The position numbers and the translations under genes were made by a program. From Clostridia bacterium (GTDB lineage Bacteria > Bacillota > Clostridia > TANB77 > CAG-508): DNA of 64,000 nucleotides. The notes beneath the pieces were generated by a model. It did not search any database, was not told where the DNA came from, and saw only the letters and a list, made by a program, of their open reading frames with translations. The DNA is taken from NCBI GenBank assembly GCA_017510525.1, contig JAFWNC010000013.1, positions 1-64,000 of the forward strand, given 5' to 3'. Positions 46,978 through 58,339 of this stretch are shown piece by piece; position 1 is the first letter of the stretch, and every line of letters begins with the position of its first letter.

Positions 46978-48342
46978 TTATCCCAATTTTTTTTCAATTA
47001 ATCTTGCAAGTTCTTCTGCTTTCATAGTAATATCTTTTTTATTTTTTCCCTCAATCATAACTCTAACAAGAGGTTCTGTACCTGAAGGTCTTATTAAAAC
47101 TCTACCACAACCTGAAAATTCTTCTTCTAATTTTTTTATTTCACTTTGAATCTCTTCATCATTAATATAATCCATTTTTTTATTTGAATCAACTTTAGCA
47201 TTAACAAGAACTTGAGGATAAATAGATATAATTTCAGATAATTCTGAAGCATCTTTGCTTTTTTCCAAAATAACTTGTATAAGCATCAAAGAAGTCATAA
47301 TTCCATCACCAGTAGGATTATAATCTAAGAATATAATATGTCCTGATTGTTCTCCTCCTAATGAATAACCATTTTTAAGCATTTCTTCAAGAACATATCT
47401 ATCTCCGACTTTAGTTTGTTTAAAGTTAATTCCATATTCATCAGCAAATATATTAAGTCCTAAATTACTCATTACTGTGGCAACTAATGTATCATTATTT
47501 AATCTTCCTTGTTCTTTTAAATAGTTAGACATAATTGCAAGCATTACATCTCCATCTATAATTTTTCCTTTTTCATCAACTGCTAAACATCTATCACCAT
47601 CACCATCATAAGCAATTCCTAAAGAATAATTTCCATTTTTAACACCTTCAATTAATCCTTCTAAATGAGTAGATCCGCAATTATTATTTATATTAATTCC
47701 ATTTGGATTATTGTTTATAATGTCAACTTGTATTCCCAATCTTGAGAAGATTTTTTCTGCTACTTTATAAGTAGCTCCATTAGCAACATCTACTAAAACT
47801 CTAAAATCATCATAAATGTTTTTAGTAATTTTATCATGGAAAATTCCAACAATAAAATCAACATAACTGTCTACCAAATTCTCACAATTTTCTGCAATAC
47901 CTATTTTTTCACCAACAGAAGTTAATGAAGATAATTTATCTGAATCCATTAAATCTTCTATTTCAAGTTCTAATTCATCAGGAATTTTCATACCTTTGTT
48001 ACTAAAGTATTTCACGCCATTAAATTCGAAAGTATTATGAGATGCTGAGATAACAACACTAGAGTCTGCATTAAGTTTCTTTGTTAAATAAGCAACAGCA
48101 GGTGTTGGAACAACACCAAGGCTCTTAACATTGGCACCATAGCTTAAGAAACCAGCTGTCATAGAACTCTCAATTAAAGTACCAGATATTCTAGTATCTC
48201 TACCAATTAAAATTGTAGGTGTTGAACTAGAATGTTTAGATAAAACACATGCACCAGCTTTAGCAACCCTAAAAACCAATTCAGGTGTTAATTCTGTATT
48301 AGCAATTCTTCTTATACCATCAGTTCCAAAATATTTTCTCAT
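46978..48342 (-). CDS. glmM: Phosphoglucosamine mutase
   Basis: Turns glucosamine-6-phosphate into glucosamine-1-phosphate for UDP-GlcNAc and cell wall. The 454-aa protein has MRKYFGTDGIRR at the start, the phosphoserine loop VVISASHNTFEFNGVK, the metal loop YDGDGDRCLAVD, sugar-binding GGEQSGHII and phosphate-binding RPSGTEPLVRVM. The ATG after AAGAGGTGGCT is preferred over an in-frame GTG two codons earlier. Confidence 0.95.
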   Translation of the reverse strand: MRKYFGTDGIRRIANTELTPELVFRVAKAGACVLSKHSSSTPTILIGRDTRISGTLIESSMTAGFLSYGANVKSLGVVPTPAVAYLTKKLNADSSVVISASHNTFEFNGVKYFSNKGMKIPDELELEIEDLMDSDKLSSLTSVGEKIGIAENCENLVDSYVDFIVGIFHDKITKNIYDDFRVLVDVANGATYKVAEKIFSRLGIQVDIINNNPNGININNNCGSTHLEGLIEGVKNGNYSLGIAYDGDGDRCLAVDEKGKIIDGDVMLAIMSNYLKEQGRLNNDTLVATVMSNLGLNIFADEYGINFKQTKVGDRYVLEEMLKNGYSLGGEQSGHIIFLDYNPTGDGIMTSLMLIQVILEKSKDASELSEIISIYPQVLVNAKVDSNKKMDYINDEEIQSEIKKLEEEFSGCGRVLIRPSGTEPLVRVMIEGKNKKDITMKAEELARLIEKKLG

Positions 48343-48358
48343 AGCCACCTCTTAATAA

Positions 48359-49153
48359 TTAATCTTTTTTACCTTTTTTAGCAATAGCTCTATTTTCATT
48401 TTTTACTGTTTCAACTATTATTTGTAACATCAATATAGAAATCAAAGCAACTGCTAAGTATTCATTTACAGGTATTCTCGTAATTGCAATAGCACTAATC
48501 AAGAAAAGTTGTATTAAAACGGTTTTAATTAAAAGCTTAAATGGTTCTTTAAACCAAGCATTTTTCTCTAACTTACAATATCTAATTCCAAAATATACTA
48601 AAACTAAAACAAATGAAATTATACTAGGAAGTATATAAGGTTTTAAGTAATCATATAGTTTTATTTTTTCAACATTTATCAACCTAACTTTAGATGATGT
48701 TTCTTTAAGTTCATCAGCAGTATATTCTAAATCATACTCCTCTATAATTGTTGTTATTTTTTCATTTATCTCATCATCAGTCATTGAAGAAATATCTGAA
48801 AGATTCATTTCTTCAATAATTTGAGGTAATTTCACTTGTTTAATATTATATTCAGTCCCATACTTTTCATTAATCTTATCAAGTAAATTTCTAATCTCTT
48901 CATCACTAACATCTTTAACATCAAAAATAACAGCAGTTCCAAATAAATTTGATTTTCTAACTTTATAATCAGATTTAAAACTTTCTTTAGCAATTTTCTT
49001 CATATCTTTTATATCAAATTCAGTATCAATATTAACTAATATTCTTTGATGTTTTGAAAAATCAACACTTAAATTAAATCCTTTAATACAGATTACAATA
49101 ACACCTAAAACAATTGCAATTAACATTATAATATATAATAACTTGTTTTTCAT
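48359..49153 (-). CDS. Divergent SecF-like protein
   Basis: 264 aa. The N-terminal helix and GFNLSVDFSKHQRILVNIDT recall SecF start GLNLGIDFTGG, but the Gly-Gly is lost. A P1-like extracellular domain follows, then four helices, fewer than the six of standard SecF. It is adjacent to the SecD-like gene (no gap), which supports the call. It probably assists protein export in a reduced or altered form. Confidence 0.65.
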   Translation of the reverse strand: MKNKLLYIIMLIAIVLGVIVICIKGFNLSVDFSKHQRILVNIDTEFDIKDMKKIAKESFKSDYKVRKSNLFGTAVIFDVKDVSDEEIRNLLDKINEKYGTEYNIKQVKLPQIIEEMNLSDISSMTDDEINEKITTIIEEYDLEYTADELKETSSKVRLINVEKIKLYDYLKPYILPSIISFVLVLVYFGIRYCKLEKNAWFKEPFKLLIKTVLIQLFLISAIAITRIPVNEYLAVALISILMLQIIVETVKNENRAIAKKGKKD

Positions 49154-50656
49154 TTATTTCTCAGCTCCTTCTATAGTTTCTTTATCACATAAATAAAATA
49201 ATAAATTTGATAAAGTTGCGTTATAAACCAAAGATATTAACATACCCCAAACTAATACTTTTCCAATTGATTCTAAGTATAAAACATTTGAATAAATAAA
49301 TACAATTGTAAATAATAAAAGTGGAATAATTCTTAAAACCATATCTTTTAAAGTCACTAAAAATCTATTTTCAGTATGTTTCATCATACAAGCTAAGAAA
49401 TAATAATTTATTAGAGTAGCTCCTAAAATTGATATTAATCCTGTTATAGTTAAAATAATATCATTTGAATTTCTAATAATAATTAATAAAATAGCAATAT
49501 ATCCTATCTCAAGTAATAAAGAAAAGATTCCTAACTTCTTATTTTTTAATATCATAAAAATTGCAACAATAGCAACAGCAACTATTAAAATTATTACAGA
49601 CACCTTAACAATATTAAATACATTGCTTGTTTCCATGTAGTAAACTGAATCAGAATTAATAGTATAAACAATAGGTAACTTTCCAGAATTTATAATATAT
49701 TGAGTCATAACAGTATCTTCGTTATTTTTAGTTAAAGTTTCCTCATCAGTAACTCCTTGATATAAAGGAAAACCTAAATAAGTATAGTTTCCATCTGCTG
49801 CAAAATATGTTACATACTTATCTTCATCATCAATTTTTATAGTAATAGATTTTATTTTAGACTCACCTTCTGAATCAATTGTTTCAACATATTGTTTTGT
49901 AATATCTCTATATTTCTTTAATCCATCATTATTAAACTCAAATTGCAAATAAAAATCAAATCCATCATCAACTGACTGTGAAGGTTGATAATATGCTTTT
50001 GCATTTTTAATATCGGAATTATCTAGCAATACTTCATTAGTATCAGTATCAATTATCTCAACACTACCATAACTTGTAACTAATTTTACAACATTATCTA
50101 TATCATCATGATCATAAGGAATTTCAAGATTTAAATTTCCATTATCCTCATTTAAACGAATACTATAATCAGTAATTCCATATTCTTTTAATCTTTCTTG
50201 AATAATACTCTTTGTTTTTTTATAATTATCTTTATTTAAAACTCCATCACCATTAACAGGAACTGTCTTTTTAACAGTAGTAGTTTCTGGCTCTTCGTCT
50301 TCACTACTTTTTTCTTCATTAGTTGTATCAGCAACTTCAGTAGAATTTTCATCAGTTGAAACTGTCTCATTAACACTAACAGTATCTTCAACACTTTCAT
50401 CTGACTTGTTTTCTTCTGTTTCTTCTTTATCTTCAGATTTAACAACTTCTTCAATTTCTTTTGTTGAATCATCAACATAAAATGTAATACTACTTACACC
50501 TTTCCCCTCAATCTCTTTTGAGAAAGAATAATCTGGTTTTTCCCAGTCTTTAAGCTTATTCTTTGGTATACCTATAAAAGAAATAAATGCCAATATAAGT
50601 ATTAGAATAATTACCGCCAAAATAGTTAAATTTTTAATTGCTTTGTTTGATTTCAA
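49154..50656 (-). CDS. Divergent SecD-like protein
   Basis: 500 aa. It has an N-terminal helix, then a long acidic Glu/Ser/Asp/Thr-rich insert (about 70-130). A P1-like region follows with KKTKSIIQERLKEYGITDYSIRLNE and YGSVEIIDTDTNEVLL, similar in layout to SecD. The C-terminal part has five or six helices. The conserved membrane motifs of SecD are weak, so this is a diverged paralogue or a fast-evolving SecD. It is encoded directly before the SecF-like gene in the tgt/queA neighbourhood where secDF is usual. Confidence 0.65.
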   Translation of the reverse strand: MKSNKAIKNLTILAVIILILILAFISFIGIPKNKLKDWEKPDYSFSKEIEGKGVSSITFYVDDSTKEIEEVVKSEDKEETEENKSDESVEDTVSVNETVSTDENSTEVADTTNEEKSSEDEEPETTTVKKTVPVNGDGVLNKDNYKKTKSIIQERLKEYGITDYSIRLNEDNGNLNLEIPYDHDDIDNVVKLVTSYGSVEIIDTDTNEVLLDNSDIKNAKAYYQPSQSVDDGFDFYLQFEFNNDGLKKYRDITKQYVETIDSEGESKIKSITIKIDDEDKYVTYFAADGNYTYLGFPLYQGVTDEETLTKNNEDTVMTQYIINSGKLPIVYTINSDSVYYMETSNVFNIVKVSVIILIVAVAIVAIFMILKNKKLGIFSLLLEIGYIAILLIIIRNSNDIILTITGLISILGATLINYYFLACMMKHTENRFLVTLKDMVLRIIPLLLFTIVFIYSNVLYLESIGKVLVWGMLISLVYNATLSNLLFYLCDKETIEGAEK

Positions 50657-50779
50657 TTTCTTTTACCCCCTATAAACAATGTAAATTCACTTCTAGATTT
50701 TATATTAAAAATACAAAAATATCAACTATTTTTTATAAAAATATTTTTAAACTTTTGGGGACGCGCACCGAAAGTTTAT

Positions 50780-51175
50780 TCATTTAAGATTAACTCCAAT
50801 AATTCCACCAACACCCCCACAAGCACAAGAAACAATAAACATAATCACAGAATAAATATTTAATCCAAAATCACCAAGTAAAACACTAGAAATCATATAT
50901 AATGAAAAAACATATAAAAACCCAATCATAGCACCCTTAAAAATACCTTTATTTTCCTGTTTTCTTATTCCAATTGATGTACCAGATAAAATACTAACTC
51001 CAGAAATAACAATAATAGCAGGCTTAATAATCCCCTCAGACAAATTTGAATTTGCTAAACAAACACCTAAAATCATAAATAAAAATAAAGTCAAACAAAT
51101 AGAAAAACAAACACCTTTTAAAATAGAAAAAATCAAGCTGCTTTTAAAACTATTTTCATTCATCACTTTCTCCAT
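50780..51175 (-). CDS. TIGR04086-like membrane protein
   Basis: 131 aa with four predicted helices, starting ILKGVCFSICLTLFLFMILG and ending in a Gly-rich last helix CACGGVGGIIGVNLK, as in TIGR04086/YrzE proteins found near yajC and tgt in Clostridia. The ATG follows GGAGGTGG. No yajC gene was seen in this window. Function unknown. Confidence 0.65.
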   Translation of the reverse strand: MEKVMNENSFKSSLIFSILKGVCFSICLTLFLFMILGVCLANSNLSEGIIKPAIIVISGVSILSGTSIGIRKQENKGIFKGAMIGFLYVFSLYMISSVLLGDFGLNIYSVIMFIVSCACGGVGGIIGVNLK

Positions 51176-51221
51176 AGCTCCACCTCCATACCCCAATATA
51201 TTTTCAAAAGCTTAAAATATG

Positions 51222-51309
51222 ATAAAAAAGTGGAAATGGGGACGGTTCTGTTTTCCACGAAAAATCTTTTTCGTGGAAAACAGAACCGTCCCCATTTCCA
51301 CTTTTTTAT
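51222..51309. repeat. Perfect 88-bp palindrome (GTGGAAATGGGGACGG family)
   Basis: Bases 51222-51264 are the exact reverse complement of 51267-51309 with a two-base centre. The arm contains GTGGAAATGGGGACGGTTCT, shared with the palindrome at the left edge. It includes the TAA stop of the WG-repeat gene, and on the minus strand ends in a run of T, so it can act as a strong terminator. Confidence 0.95.
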
Positions 51310-52742
51310 TCAATTCCTAAACACTGTTTAACAGTCTTAACAACATTAGCATCTAAATTAGCAACATAATAATCAGTCTCTTTACTTGACTTAGCCAAGA
51401 AAACTGTGTCCCATTCCAAAGGAATAATAATTTCTCCATTCTCATCTAAAACGCCATATTTATCATTTATTCCACAAACAATACCTTTTGAAACATCATC
51501 CCCATCAGGAATTTCAACAAATAAAACATCCAAATACTCATAATCATTATTTGGAGTCATTACTTTACTGGCAGTTGAACAACCTAATTTATCATAAACA
51601 CACTCTTTTGCAACAGTTCCATTTTTCTTATAAAAACCATATCTACTATTATTTGAAACAATAATCAAATCATTACCAATAAAGTATTTACTCTCTATAT
51701 TTTGATTAGAAAAATCATCTAATTTCTGTAATCCAATACCATCATATTCTATTGGAACAATAACTTTTCCTTCAACAGAAATCACACCATATTTTGAATT
51801 TTTCGAAACCATATATAACATATCTTCAGAATCCAATAATTCAATAGAATCATATTTAATTTCTATTGTAGGTGTTTCTGAATCAATAGCAATCATGCCG
51901 TATTTTCCAGAATAGCAACATATAAATTGATTAATATTTTCAACATATTCTAAAGAATCATATTTTGTACTTATAATCTCTTTTTCTTTCTCAGAAGAAT
52001 AAATACCATATTTTCCTTTTTCTTCAACAACAACTAAATCATTAACTAAAGCCCTTTTATTTTTAAAATCAGAAGAAATACTATCATATCCCTTATTTGT
52101 AGCATATGTTTCAAATTGCTGTGATAAATAAGGTAAGCTGTATAAAGTTATTTGTTTTCCATCAGTATTAATTTGAACATTAAAACCAATTTTTATTGCT
52201 TCAGCAGAAGCATATAAACTATCATCAACCTTTATAACTTCTCTATCTGTAGTAAATATTTCTATATTCTCACTTACTAATTCGTTAGAATTTGAAGAAC
52301 TATTACTAGTCTTAGAATCATAAAATTGTTTTTTTACTATATTTGAATTATAAGCAAAACTAGAATATTCCCCTTCATTAATAATATAACATTTATCACT
52401 ATCTTCACTTACAGGATCATATTCACCCTTCTTATATTGATAATCCAAAAGATCAGCCAATGAATTAATATTAAAATAATAATCACCATCTTTAACACAA
52501 AAAATATCATAATTACTATTTTCATAACTTATACTGCCCTTTTGAATATCTGTACCATCAACTGTAGAAACTGTTACTTTATAATTATTCTCATTTATTG
52601 CAAATTTTACTCCATTAGCATCTTTAATCATAAAAAAGATTAATAAAAAAATAATTAAAACAAGTAATGCGACGCTAACAATAATCGCTGTCATTATTAT
52701 TTTTTTCTTTTTTTGAAATCCTGCATCAATTTCTTCCCCCAT
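51306..52742 (-). CDS. WG-repeat protein with copper-amine-oxidase-N-like domain
   Basis: 478 aa. It has a cytoplasmic tail, a membrane helix (about 17-41), an extracellular domain with DGDYYFNINSLADLL and DSLYASAEAIKIGFNVQINT typical of copper amine oxidase N-terminal-type (stalk) domains, then four to five WG-type repeats such as EKGKYGIYSSEKEKEI, YSGKYGMIAID, NSKYGVISVEGKVIVPIEYD and INDKYGVLDENGEIIIPLEWD. These act as surface or binding modules; the partner is unknown. It lies 16 bases after tgt. Confidence 0.75.
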   Translation of the reverse strand: MGEEIDAGFQKKKKIIMTAIIVSVALLVLIIFLLIFFMIKDANGVKFAINENNYKVTVSTVDGTDIQKGSISYENSNYDIFCVKDGDYYFNINSLADLLDYQYKKGEYDPVSEDSDKCYIINEGEYSSFAYNSNIVKKQFYDSKTSNSSSNSNELVSENIEIFTTDREVIKVDDSLYASAEAIKIGFNVQINTDGKQITLYSLPYLSQQFETYATNKGYDSISSDFKNKRALVNDLVVVEEKGKYGIYSSEKEKEIISTKYDSLEYVENINQFICCYSGKYGMIAIDSETPTIEIKYDSIELLDSEDMLYMVSKNSKYGVISVEGKVIVPIEYDGIGLQKLDDFSNQNIESKYFIGNDLIIVSNNSRYGFYKKNGTVAKECVYDKLGCSTASKVMTPNNDYEYLDVLFVEIPDGDDVSKGIVCGINDKYGVLDENGEIIIPLEWDTVFLAKSSKETDYYVANLDANVVKTVKQCLGIE

Positions 52743-52758
52743 AGGAACCTCCTAAACA

Positions 52759-53898
<1,140 letters not shown>

Positions 53899-53920
53899 TC
53901 ATCAAAAAATCATAAAAATC

Positions 53921-53988
53921 TGTAGGGGTGAGCATTGCTCGTCCGCTCTACATTGCCCTACCCTGTAAACTGTTGTTCACCCCTACAT
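53921..53988. repeat. GTAG-type hairpin repeat overlapping the queA stop, copy 14
   Basis: GTAGGGGTGAGCATTGCTCG with CCCTACCC, then an inverted GTTCACCCCTAC end. The CTA of the final CCCCTAC is the TAG stop of queA. Confidence 0.85.
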
Positions 53989-55005
53989 AATAAACATTGC
54001 ATCACCAAAACTAAAAAATCTATACCTTTGCTCAACAGCCTCTTTATATGCCTCTAAAACAAAATCTCTTTCTGCCAAAGCCGAAACCAACATAAGAAGA
54101 GTAGACTCAGGCAAATGGAAATTAGTTATTAAAGCATCTATACACTTAAACCTATATCCAGGATATATAAAAATCTGAGTATCCCCTTCTGTAGCTTTTA
54201 AAAATCCATTTTCATCAGCAACAGTTTCTAAAACCCTACATGAAGTAGTCCCAACAGAAATAACTCTTTTTCCATTTCTTTTAGCCTCATTAATAATGTC
54301 AACATCTTCTTGTTTAATATAATAATGTTCTGAATGCATCTCATGATCTTCAATATTTTCAACCTTTACAGGTCTAAATGTTCCTATACCAACATGAAGA
54401 GTAACTCTGGCTATTTTAACACCTTTCTCTTTAAGTTTCTCTAATAACTCAGGTGTAAAGTGCAAACCAGCAGTAGGAGCAGCAGCAGACCCTTCATATT
54501 TCGCATAAACAGTTTGATATCTATCCTTCTCTTTCAACTTTTCATGAATATAAGGAGGTAATGGCATTAGACCAATCTTATCTAATATTTCATTAAATAT
54601 CCCCTCATACTTAAACTTAACTTTTCTAGTTCCACCTGGCAATAAATCAAGAATTTCAGCTTCTAATAATCCATCACCAAAAATAACCTTAGTGCCAATA
54701 TGAAGTTTGTTTCCAGGTCTAACAATAGACTCCCAAACATCACCTTCAATTCGTTTAATAAGCAAAAACTCAACATTAGCACCAGTTTCTTTTTTCCCAT
54801 ATAAACGAGCAGGAATAACTTTAGTATTATTTATAACTAAACAATCCCCCTCATTAATATAATCGATAATATCTTTAAATATCTTATGTTCAATTGTTTT
54901 GTCATTACGATTTAAAACCATAAGTCTAGACTCATCCCTTTTTTTAATAGGAACTTGAGCAATTAATTCTTCTGGTAAATCGTAATCATAATCAGATACT
55001 TTCAA
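53983..55005 (-). CDS. queA: S-adenosylmethionine:tRNA ribosyltransferase-isomerase
   Basis: Makes epoxyqueuosine in tRNA. The 340-aa protein has [15 protein letters not shown] at the start, [62 protein letters not shown] and [14 protein letters not shown]. It uses a TTG start with AAAGGGATG upstream. The stop codon lies in a dispersed repeat. Confidence 0.95.
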   Translation of the reverse strand: MKVSDYDYDLPEELIAQVPIKKRDESRLMVLNRNDKTIEHKIFKDIIDYINEGDCLVINNTKVIPARLYGKKETGANVEFLLIKRIEGDVWESIVRPGNKLHIGTKVIFGDGLLEAEILDLLPGGTRKVKFKYEGIFNEILDKIGLMPLPPYIHEKLKEKDRYQTVYAKYEGSAAAPTAGLHFTPELLEKLKEKGVKIARVTLHVGIGTFRPVKVENIEDHEMHSEHYYIKQEDVDIINEAKRNGKRVISVGTTSCRVLETVADENGFLKATEGDTQIFIYPGYRFKCIDALITNFHLPESTLLMLVSALAERDFVLEAYKEAVEQRYRFFSFGDAMFIM

Positions 55006-55028
55006 ATTTATTACATCCCTTTCTACAT

Positions 55029-56409
55029 TTATTCAGTATGTGTTATAACAGTTACTTCGTCACTATTTAAATTAATACTATTATTTTTTTCTTTAATAAT
55101 TCCATTGATTAATTCATACATTCCAACGAAGAAATTATTTGGTTCTTTAACAAATTTCTCTTGTTCTGCACCATAAAAATTACTTTCTTGCACAGGTTTT
55201 GTCGAATAAACAGATGAATCTAAACCTATTAATTCACCATTACCATCTGGTATTTCTTTAGCCATATAATCATGATACCATCTCTTTAAACTATCAGAGC
55301 CTTCAGAAACATATCCATACTTTGAACTATCATGTAAAGCAGGTATATCATAATCCCTTTCCTTTAAGTTTCTCTCTAAAGAATGTAAAAACTCATGAAC
55401 AAATACCTCCTCAGGAAAAGTATCATATCTAGAATCATATTTATACATATAGCTATTTTTCAAATCATTAGGCATACGTATATCAGAAAAACCAATACCA
55501 TCAAAATCCATTCCTCCGAAGTCCTATCCAATCATTTATTGGTATTTCAATATTTTTATTCTTATCACCCATTCTAATAGCAACAAAAATATGGTCATAT
55601 TCTTCTTCCTCTAAATAAGGATCTAAAATATCTTTTACATTCTCAGGTGCAACATAATATCCATTTGTTTCATCATATGAAAGATTTGTTATTGTTGAGT
55701 TCAAATCAAATAAATGAGTAGTAATCTTCATTTGATCATTAGAAAAACTCTCACAAGTTTTCTCAAATCTATCTAAATTATCTTTTATTAAGGTTTTATC
55801 TTCTTGAGTCATTGATACATTATAGGCTTTTCCATTTAAAGTAACATTAATATTATCTATAATAAAACAAGCAATATCCCAATCGTTATCTTCATCTTTT
55901 TCACCCTTTTCTATCTTCATATCAGCAAACCATGCTTTTCCAATACATTCTCCACCAACTCCTCCAAGTCTAAAACCAATATCAAGGCTATTACTGTTTT
56001 TAGAATCAAATTTTAAAGATATCTCTTGCCAATCAGTACTTCCATTTATAACTCTACTCTGTTCACCTGTACCAATAATATTAATACAAGCCCCAGAATT
56101 ATCGTTATCTTTTCCACTAACATTTTCAGTTTTAACTAAACAAGTTACTTTATATAATGTATTAGGCTCGACATTAACAGTTTTATAAAAGATAGCATCA
56201 TTATAATCACTATTTTCTATACAATAACTTCTCTCTCTAGTAGCTTTAACCTTATTATCTCTATAAAAAGAAGTACCTTTTGGGTTAACCTGAGCTTTTA
56301 TAAAATCATTAAAATAATATTTTGCATAAAAGCAATAAATTATAAATCCAACTATAAAAATAATTCCTAAAATAGCAAAATTAGAAACAAATTTAACTTT
56401 ATCTCTCAT
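55029..56409 (-). CDS. Secreted zincin-like metallopeptidase, CGG frameshift
   Basis: 459 aa after repair. It has a membrane anchor (about 8-28), a carbohydrate-binding-like beta domain ([16 protein letters not shown] and [20 protein letters not shown]), then a linker and a C-terminal domain with [15 protein letters not shown], an HExxH zinc site. The standard frame ends at GGA CTT CGG AGG; skipping the C at 55518 gives [16 protein letters not shown] and brings the zinc site into the same protein. The ATG follows AGAGAGG; longer upstream frames translate a repeat. The target is unknown. Confidence 0.68.
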
Positions 56410-56444
56410 AAAAACCTCTCTTATGTACAAATTAAAAATTTTAC

Positions 56445-56514
56445 ACCGTAGGGGTAGACAACCTCGGTGACCCGCCCATCTCCAAAGTCCTACTCTATAC
56501 AAAAATCCCTACAA
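56445..56514. repeat. GTAG-type repeat overlapping the rnhA stop, copy 15
   Basis: GTAGGGGTAGACAACCTCGG with a CCTACTCTATACA tail and a final CCCTAC whose CTA is the TAG stop of rnhA. Confidence 0.75.
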
Positions 56515-56945
56515 TTCCATAATTGCACCTCTTGCCAATTCATCACACCTATTATTAAACTCGTTATCACTATGCCCCTTAACCTTAATAAAATCAATCT
56601 TATGTTTTTGTGATAACAAATATAATTCTTCCCATAACTCCTTATTCTTAACAGGCTCTTTACCAGCAGTCTTCCAACCATTTTTTCTCCAGTTATAAAT
56701 CCACCCATTATTAAAAGCATTTACAACATAAGCACTATCACTATAAAGCCTAACATAGCACTCAAATTTCAATAGCTTCAAAGCTTCAATTACAGCAGTC
56801 ATCTCCATTATATTGTTTGTAGTATCCTTACAACCACCGACTGATTTCCTTTTTCTTATCCTTATACATTAAAATCGCACCATAACCACCGAGGCCCAGG
56901 ATTTCCAGAACAAGCACCATCAGTATAAATATCAACAACATCCAT
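56509..56945 (-). CDS. rnhA: Ribonuclease HI, two CGG frameshifts
   Basis: Cuts RNA in RNA-DNA hybrids. 144 aa after repair: [69 protein letters not shown], with the four catalytic acids in the right places. The standard frame fails twice. CCT CGG TGG needs the C at 56891 skipped to give GPGGYG; AGT CGG TGG needs the C at 56839 skipped to give ISGGCKD. The ATG follows AGAGGTG. Two shifts in one 144-codon housekeeping gene make random decay unlikely. Confidence 0.9.
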
Positions 56946-56971
56946 AAAACACCTCTATAAAAAATACAAAT

Positions 56972-57025
56972 TCGTAGCGGAGAACTAAAGTTCTCCATTT
57001 ATCTTCAACGCCCTACCCTATACAA
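56972..57025. repeat. GTAG-type hairpin repeat, copy 16
   Basis: GTAGCGGAGAACTAAAGTTC with CGCCCTACCC tail, in the divergent region between rnhA and tmcAL. Confidence 0.85.
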
Positions 57026-57032
57026 TCATACC

Positions 57033-57061
57033 TTGAATTTTCAACATATCTATGATATTAT
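57033..57061 (+). promoter_or_regulatory. tmcAL promoter
   Basis: TTGAAT, 17-base spacer, TATTAT, 44 bases before the TTG start. Confidence 0.65.
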
Positions 57062-57104
57062 ATCAATAAAATTAAAAATATACAATATAAAGGAGAAATA
57101 AATT

Positions 57105-58299
57105 TTGGACAAAATTCTAGGAATTATATCAGAATACAACCCATTCCATAACCGGACACAAATATCATCTTGAACAATCAAAAAAAATAACAAACACAAA
57201 ATACACAATTGCCATAATGTCTGGTAACTTTACTCAAAGAGGTGAAACATCACTATTAAACAAATGGGAAAAAGCCAATCTAGCTATAGAAAACGGAATT
57301 GACTTAGTTTTAGAACTACCAACAATATATTCAATATCAAGTTCTGAAAACTTTTCATATGGAGCTATAAAAATCTTAGATTCTCTAAAGACTGTTGATT
57401 ACCTATCATTCGGGGTAGAAACTAATAACTTAGAAAAACTAGAAAATATAACAAACTGTTTATTAAACGAAACACCTGAATTTAAAAACACACTAAAATC
57501 AGAACTTTCAAAACACATAAGCTATCCTAAAGCATTAGAAAATGCAATAATAGAAGAACTAGGAAATGATTACCAAAACATATTAACACCAAATAACACA
57601 CTAGGAATTGAATATATAAAATCACTTAAAAGATTAAATAGTAACATTTCCCCTATCGCTATCGCAAGAATAGAAAATAACTATAACGATACAAAAATAA
57701 CTGAAATTTCAAGTGCAACAGCAATAAGAAAACAAATAAACAATCTTTCAGCTATTAAAAAGGCCGTTCCAGAAAACACATTCAAAAAACTACAAGAAAA
57801 CAATATAGTACCCTCACTATCATCATTCGAAAATGAAATACTATATAACCTTAGAATGATGACCGAACAAGACTTAAACAATCTTCCAGATGTTACAGAA
57901 GAATTAGTTCAAAGAATAAAACAAGCATCAAATAAATCAAAAACATTAGATGAACTAGTTAAAAACATCAAAACAAAAACCTACACCCAAGCCAGAATAC
58001 AAAGAATATTACTATATATTCTTTTAAAAATAACAAAACAAGATATGGAAATATCAAAAACACTAACACCATACGCACGAGTATTAGCCTTTAATAAAAA
58101 CGGACAAGAACTAATCTCAAAAATAAAAAAACAAAATCCAGAAATAAACCTAATAACATCAATAACAACTTTTGAAAAAAACTGCAATAATAAAAACTTA
58201 TTACGACTACTAGAAATAGACAAAAACTCAACCAACATCTACACCCTAAAAAGAAAAACAAACTACCAATCAAACCAAGACTACACAACAAAACTTTAG
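57105..58299 (+). CDS. tmcAL: tRNA-Met cytidine acetate ligase TmcAL, CGG frameshift
   Basis: Makes N4-acetylcytidine at the wobble base of elongator tRNA-Met from acetate and ATP. The 397-aa protein has ISEYNPFHNGHKYHL (HxGH-type nucleotidyl site), AIMSGNFTQRGE, LELPTIYSISSSENFS and NNTLGIEYIKSL. The TTG start has AAAGGAG upstream. The standard frame reads CAT AAC CGG ACA and stops; skipping the C at 57153 restores the Gly of the HNGH motif. A perfect hairpin (10 bp) spans the stop codon. It is one of only two plus-strand genes. Confidence 0.9.
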
Positions 58300-58339
58300 G
58301 TTTTGTTGTAAATTATAACTTTTGAAATTATATATTAAT

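Noticed and set aside
56410-56502. N-terminal extension of the zincin gene (MYRVGLWRW...)
   Set aside because: It is a translated GTAG-type repeat; the start at 56409 has a good ribosome site. The same applies to the extension 62565-62645 and the kinase extension 11684-11740.
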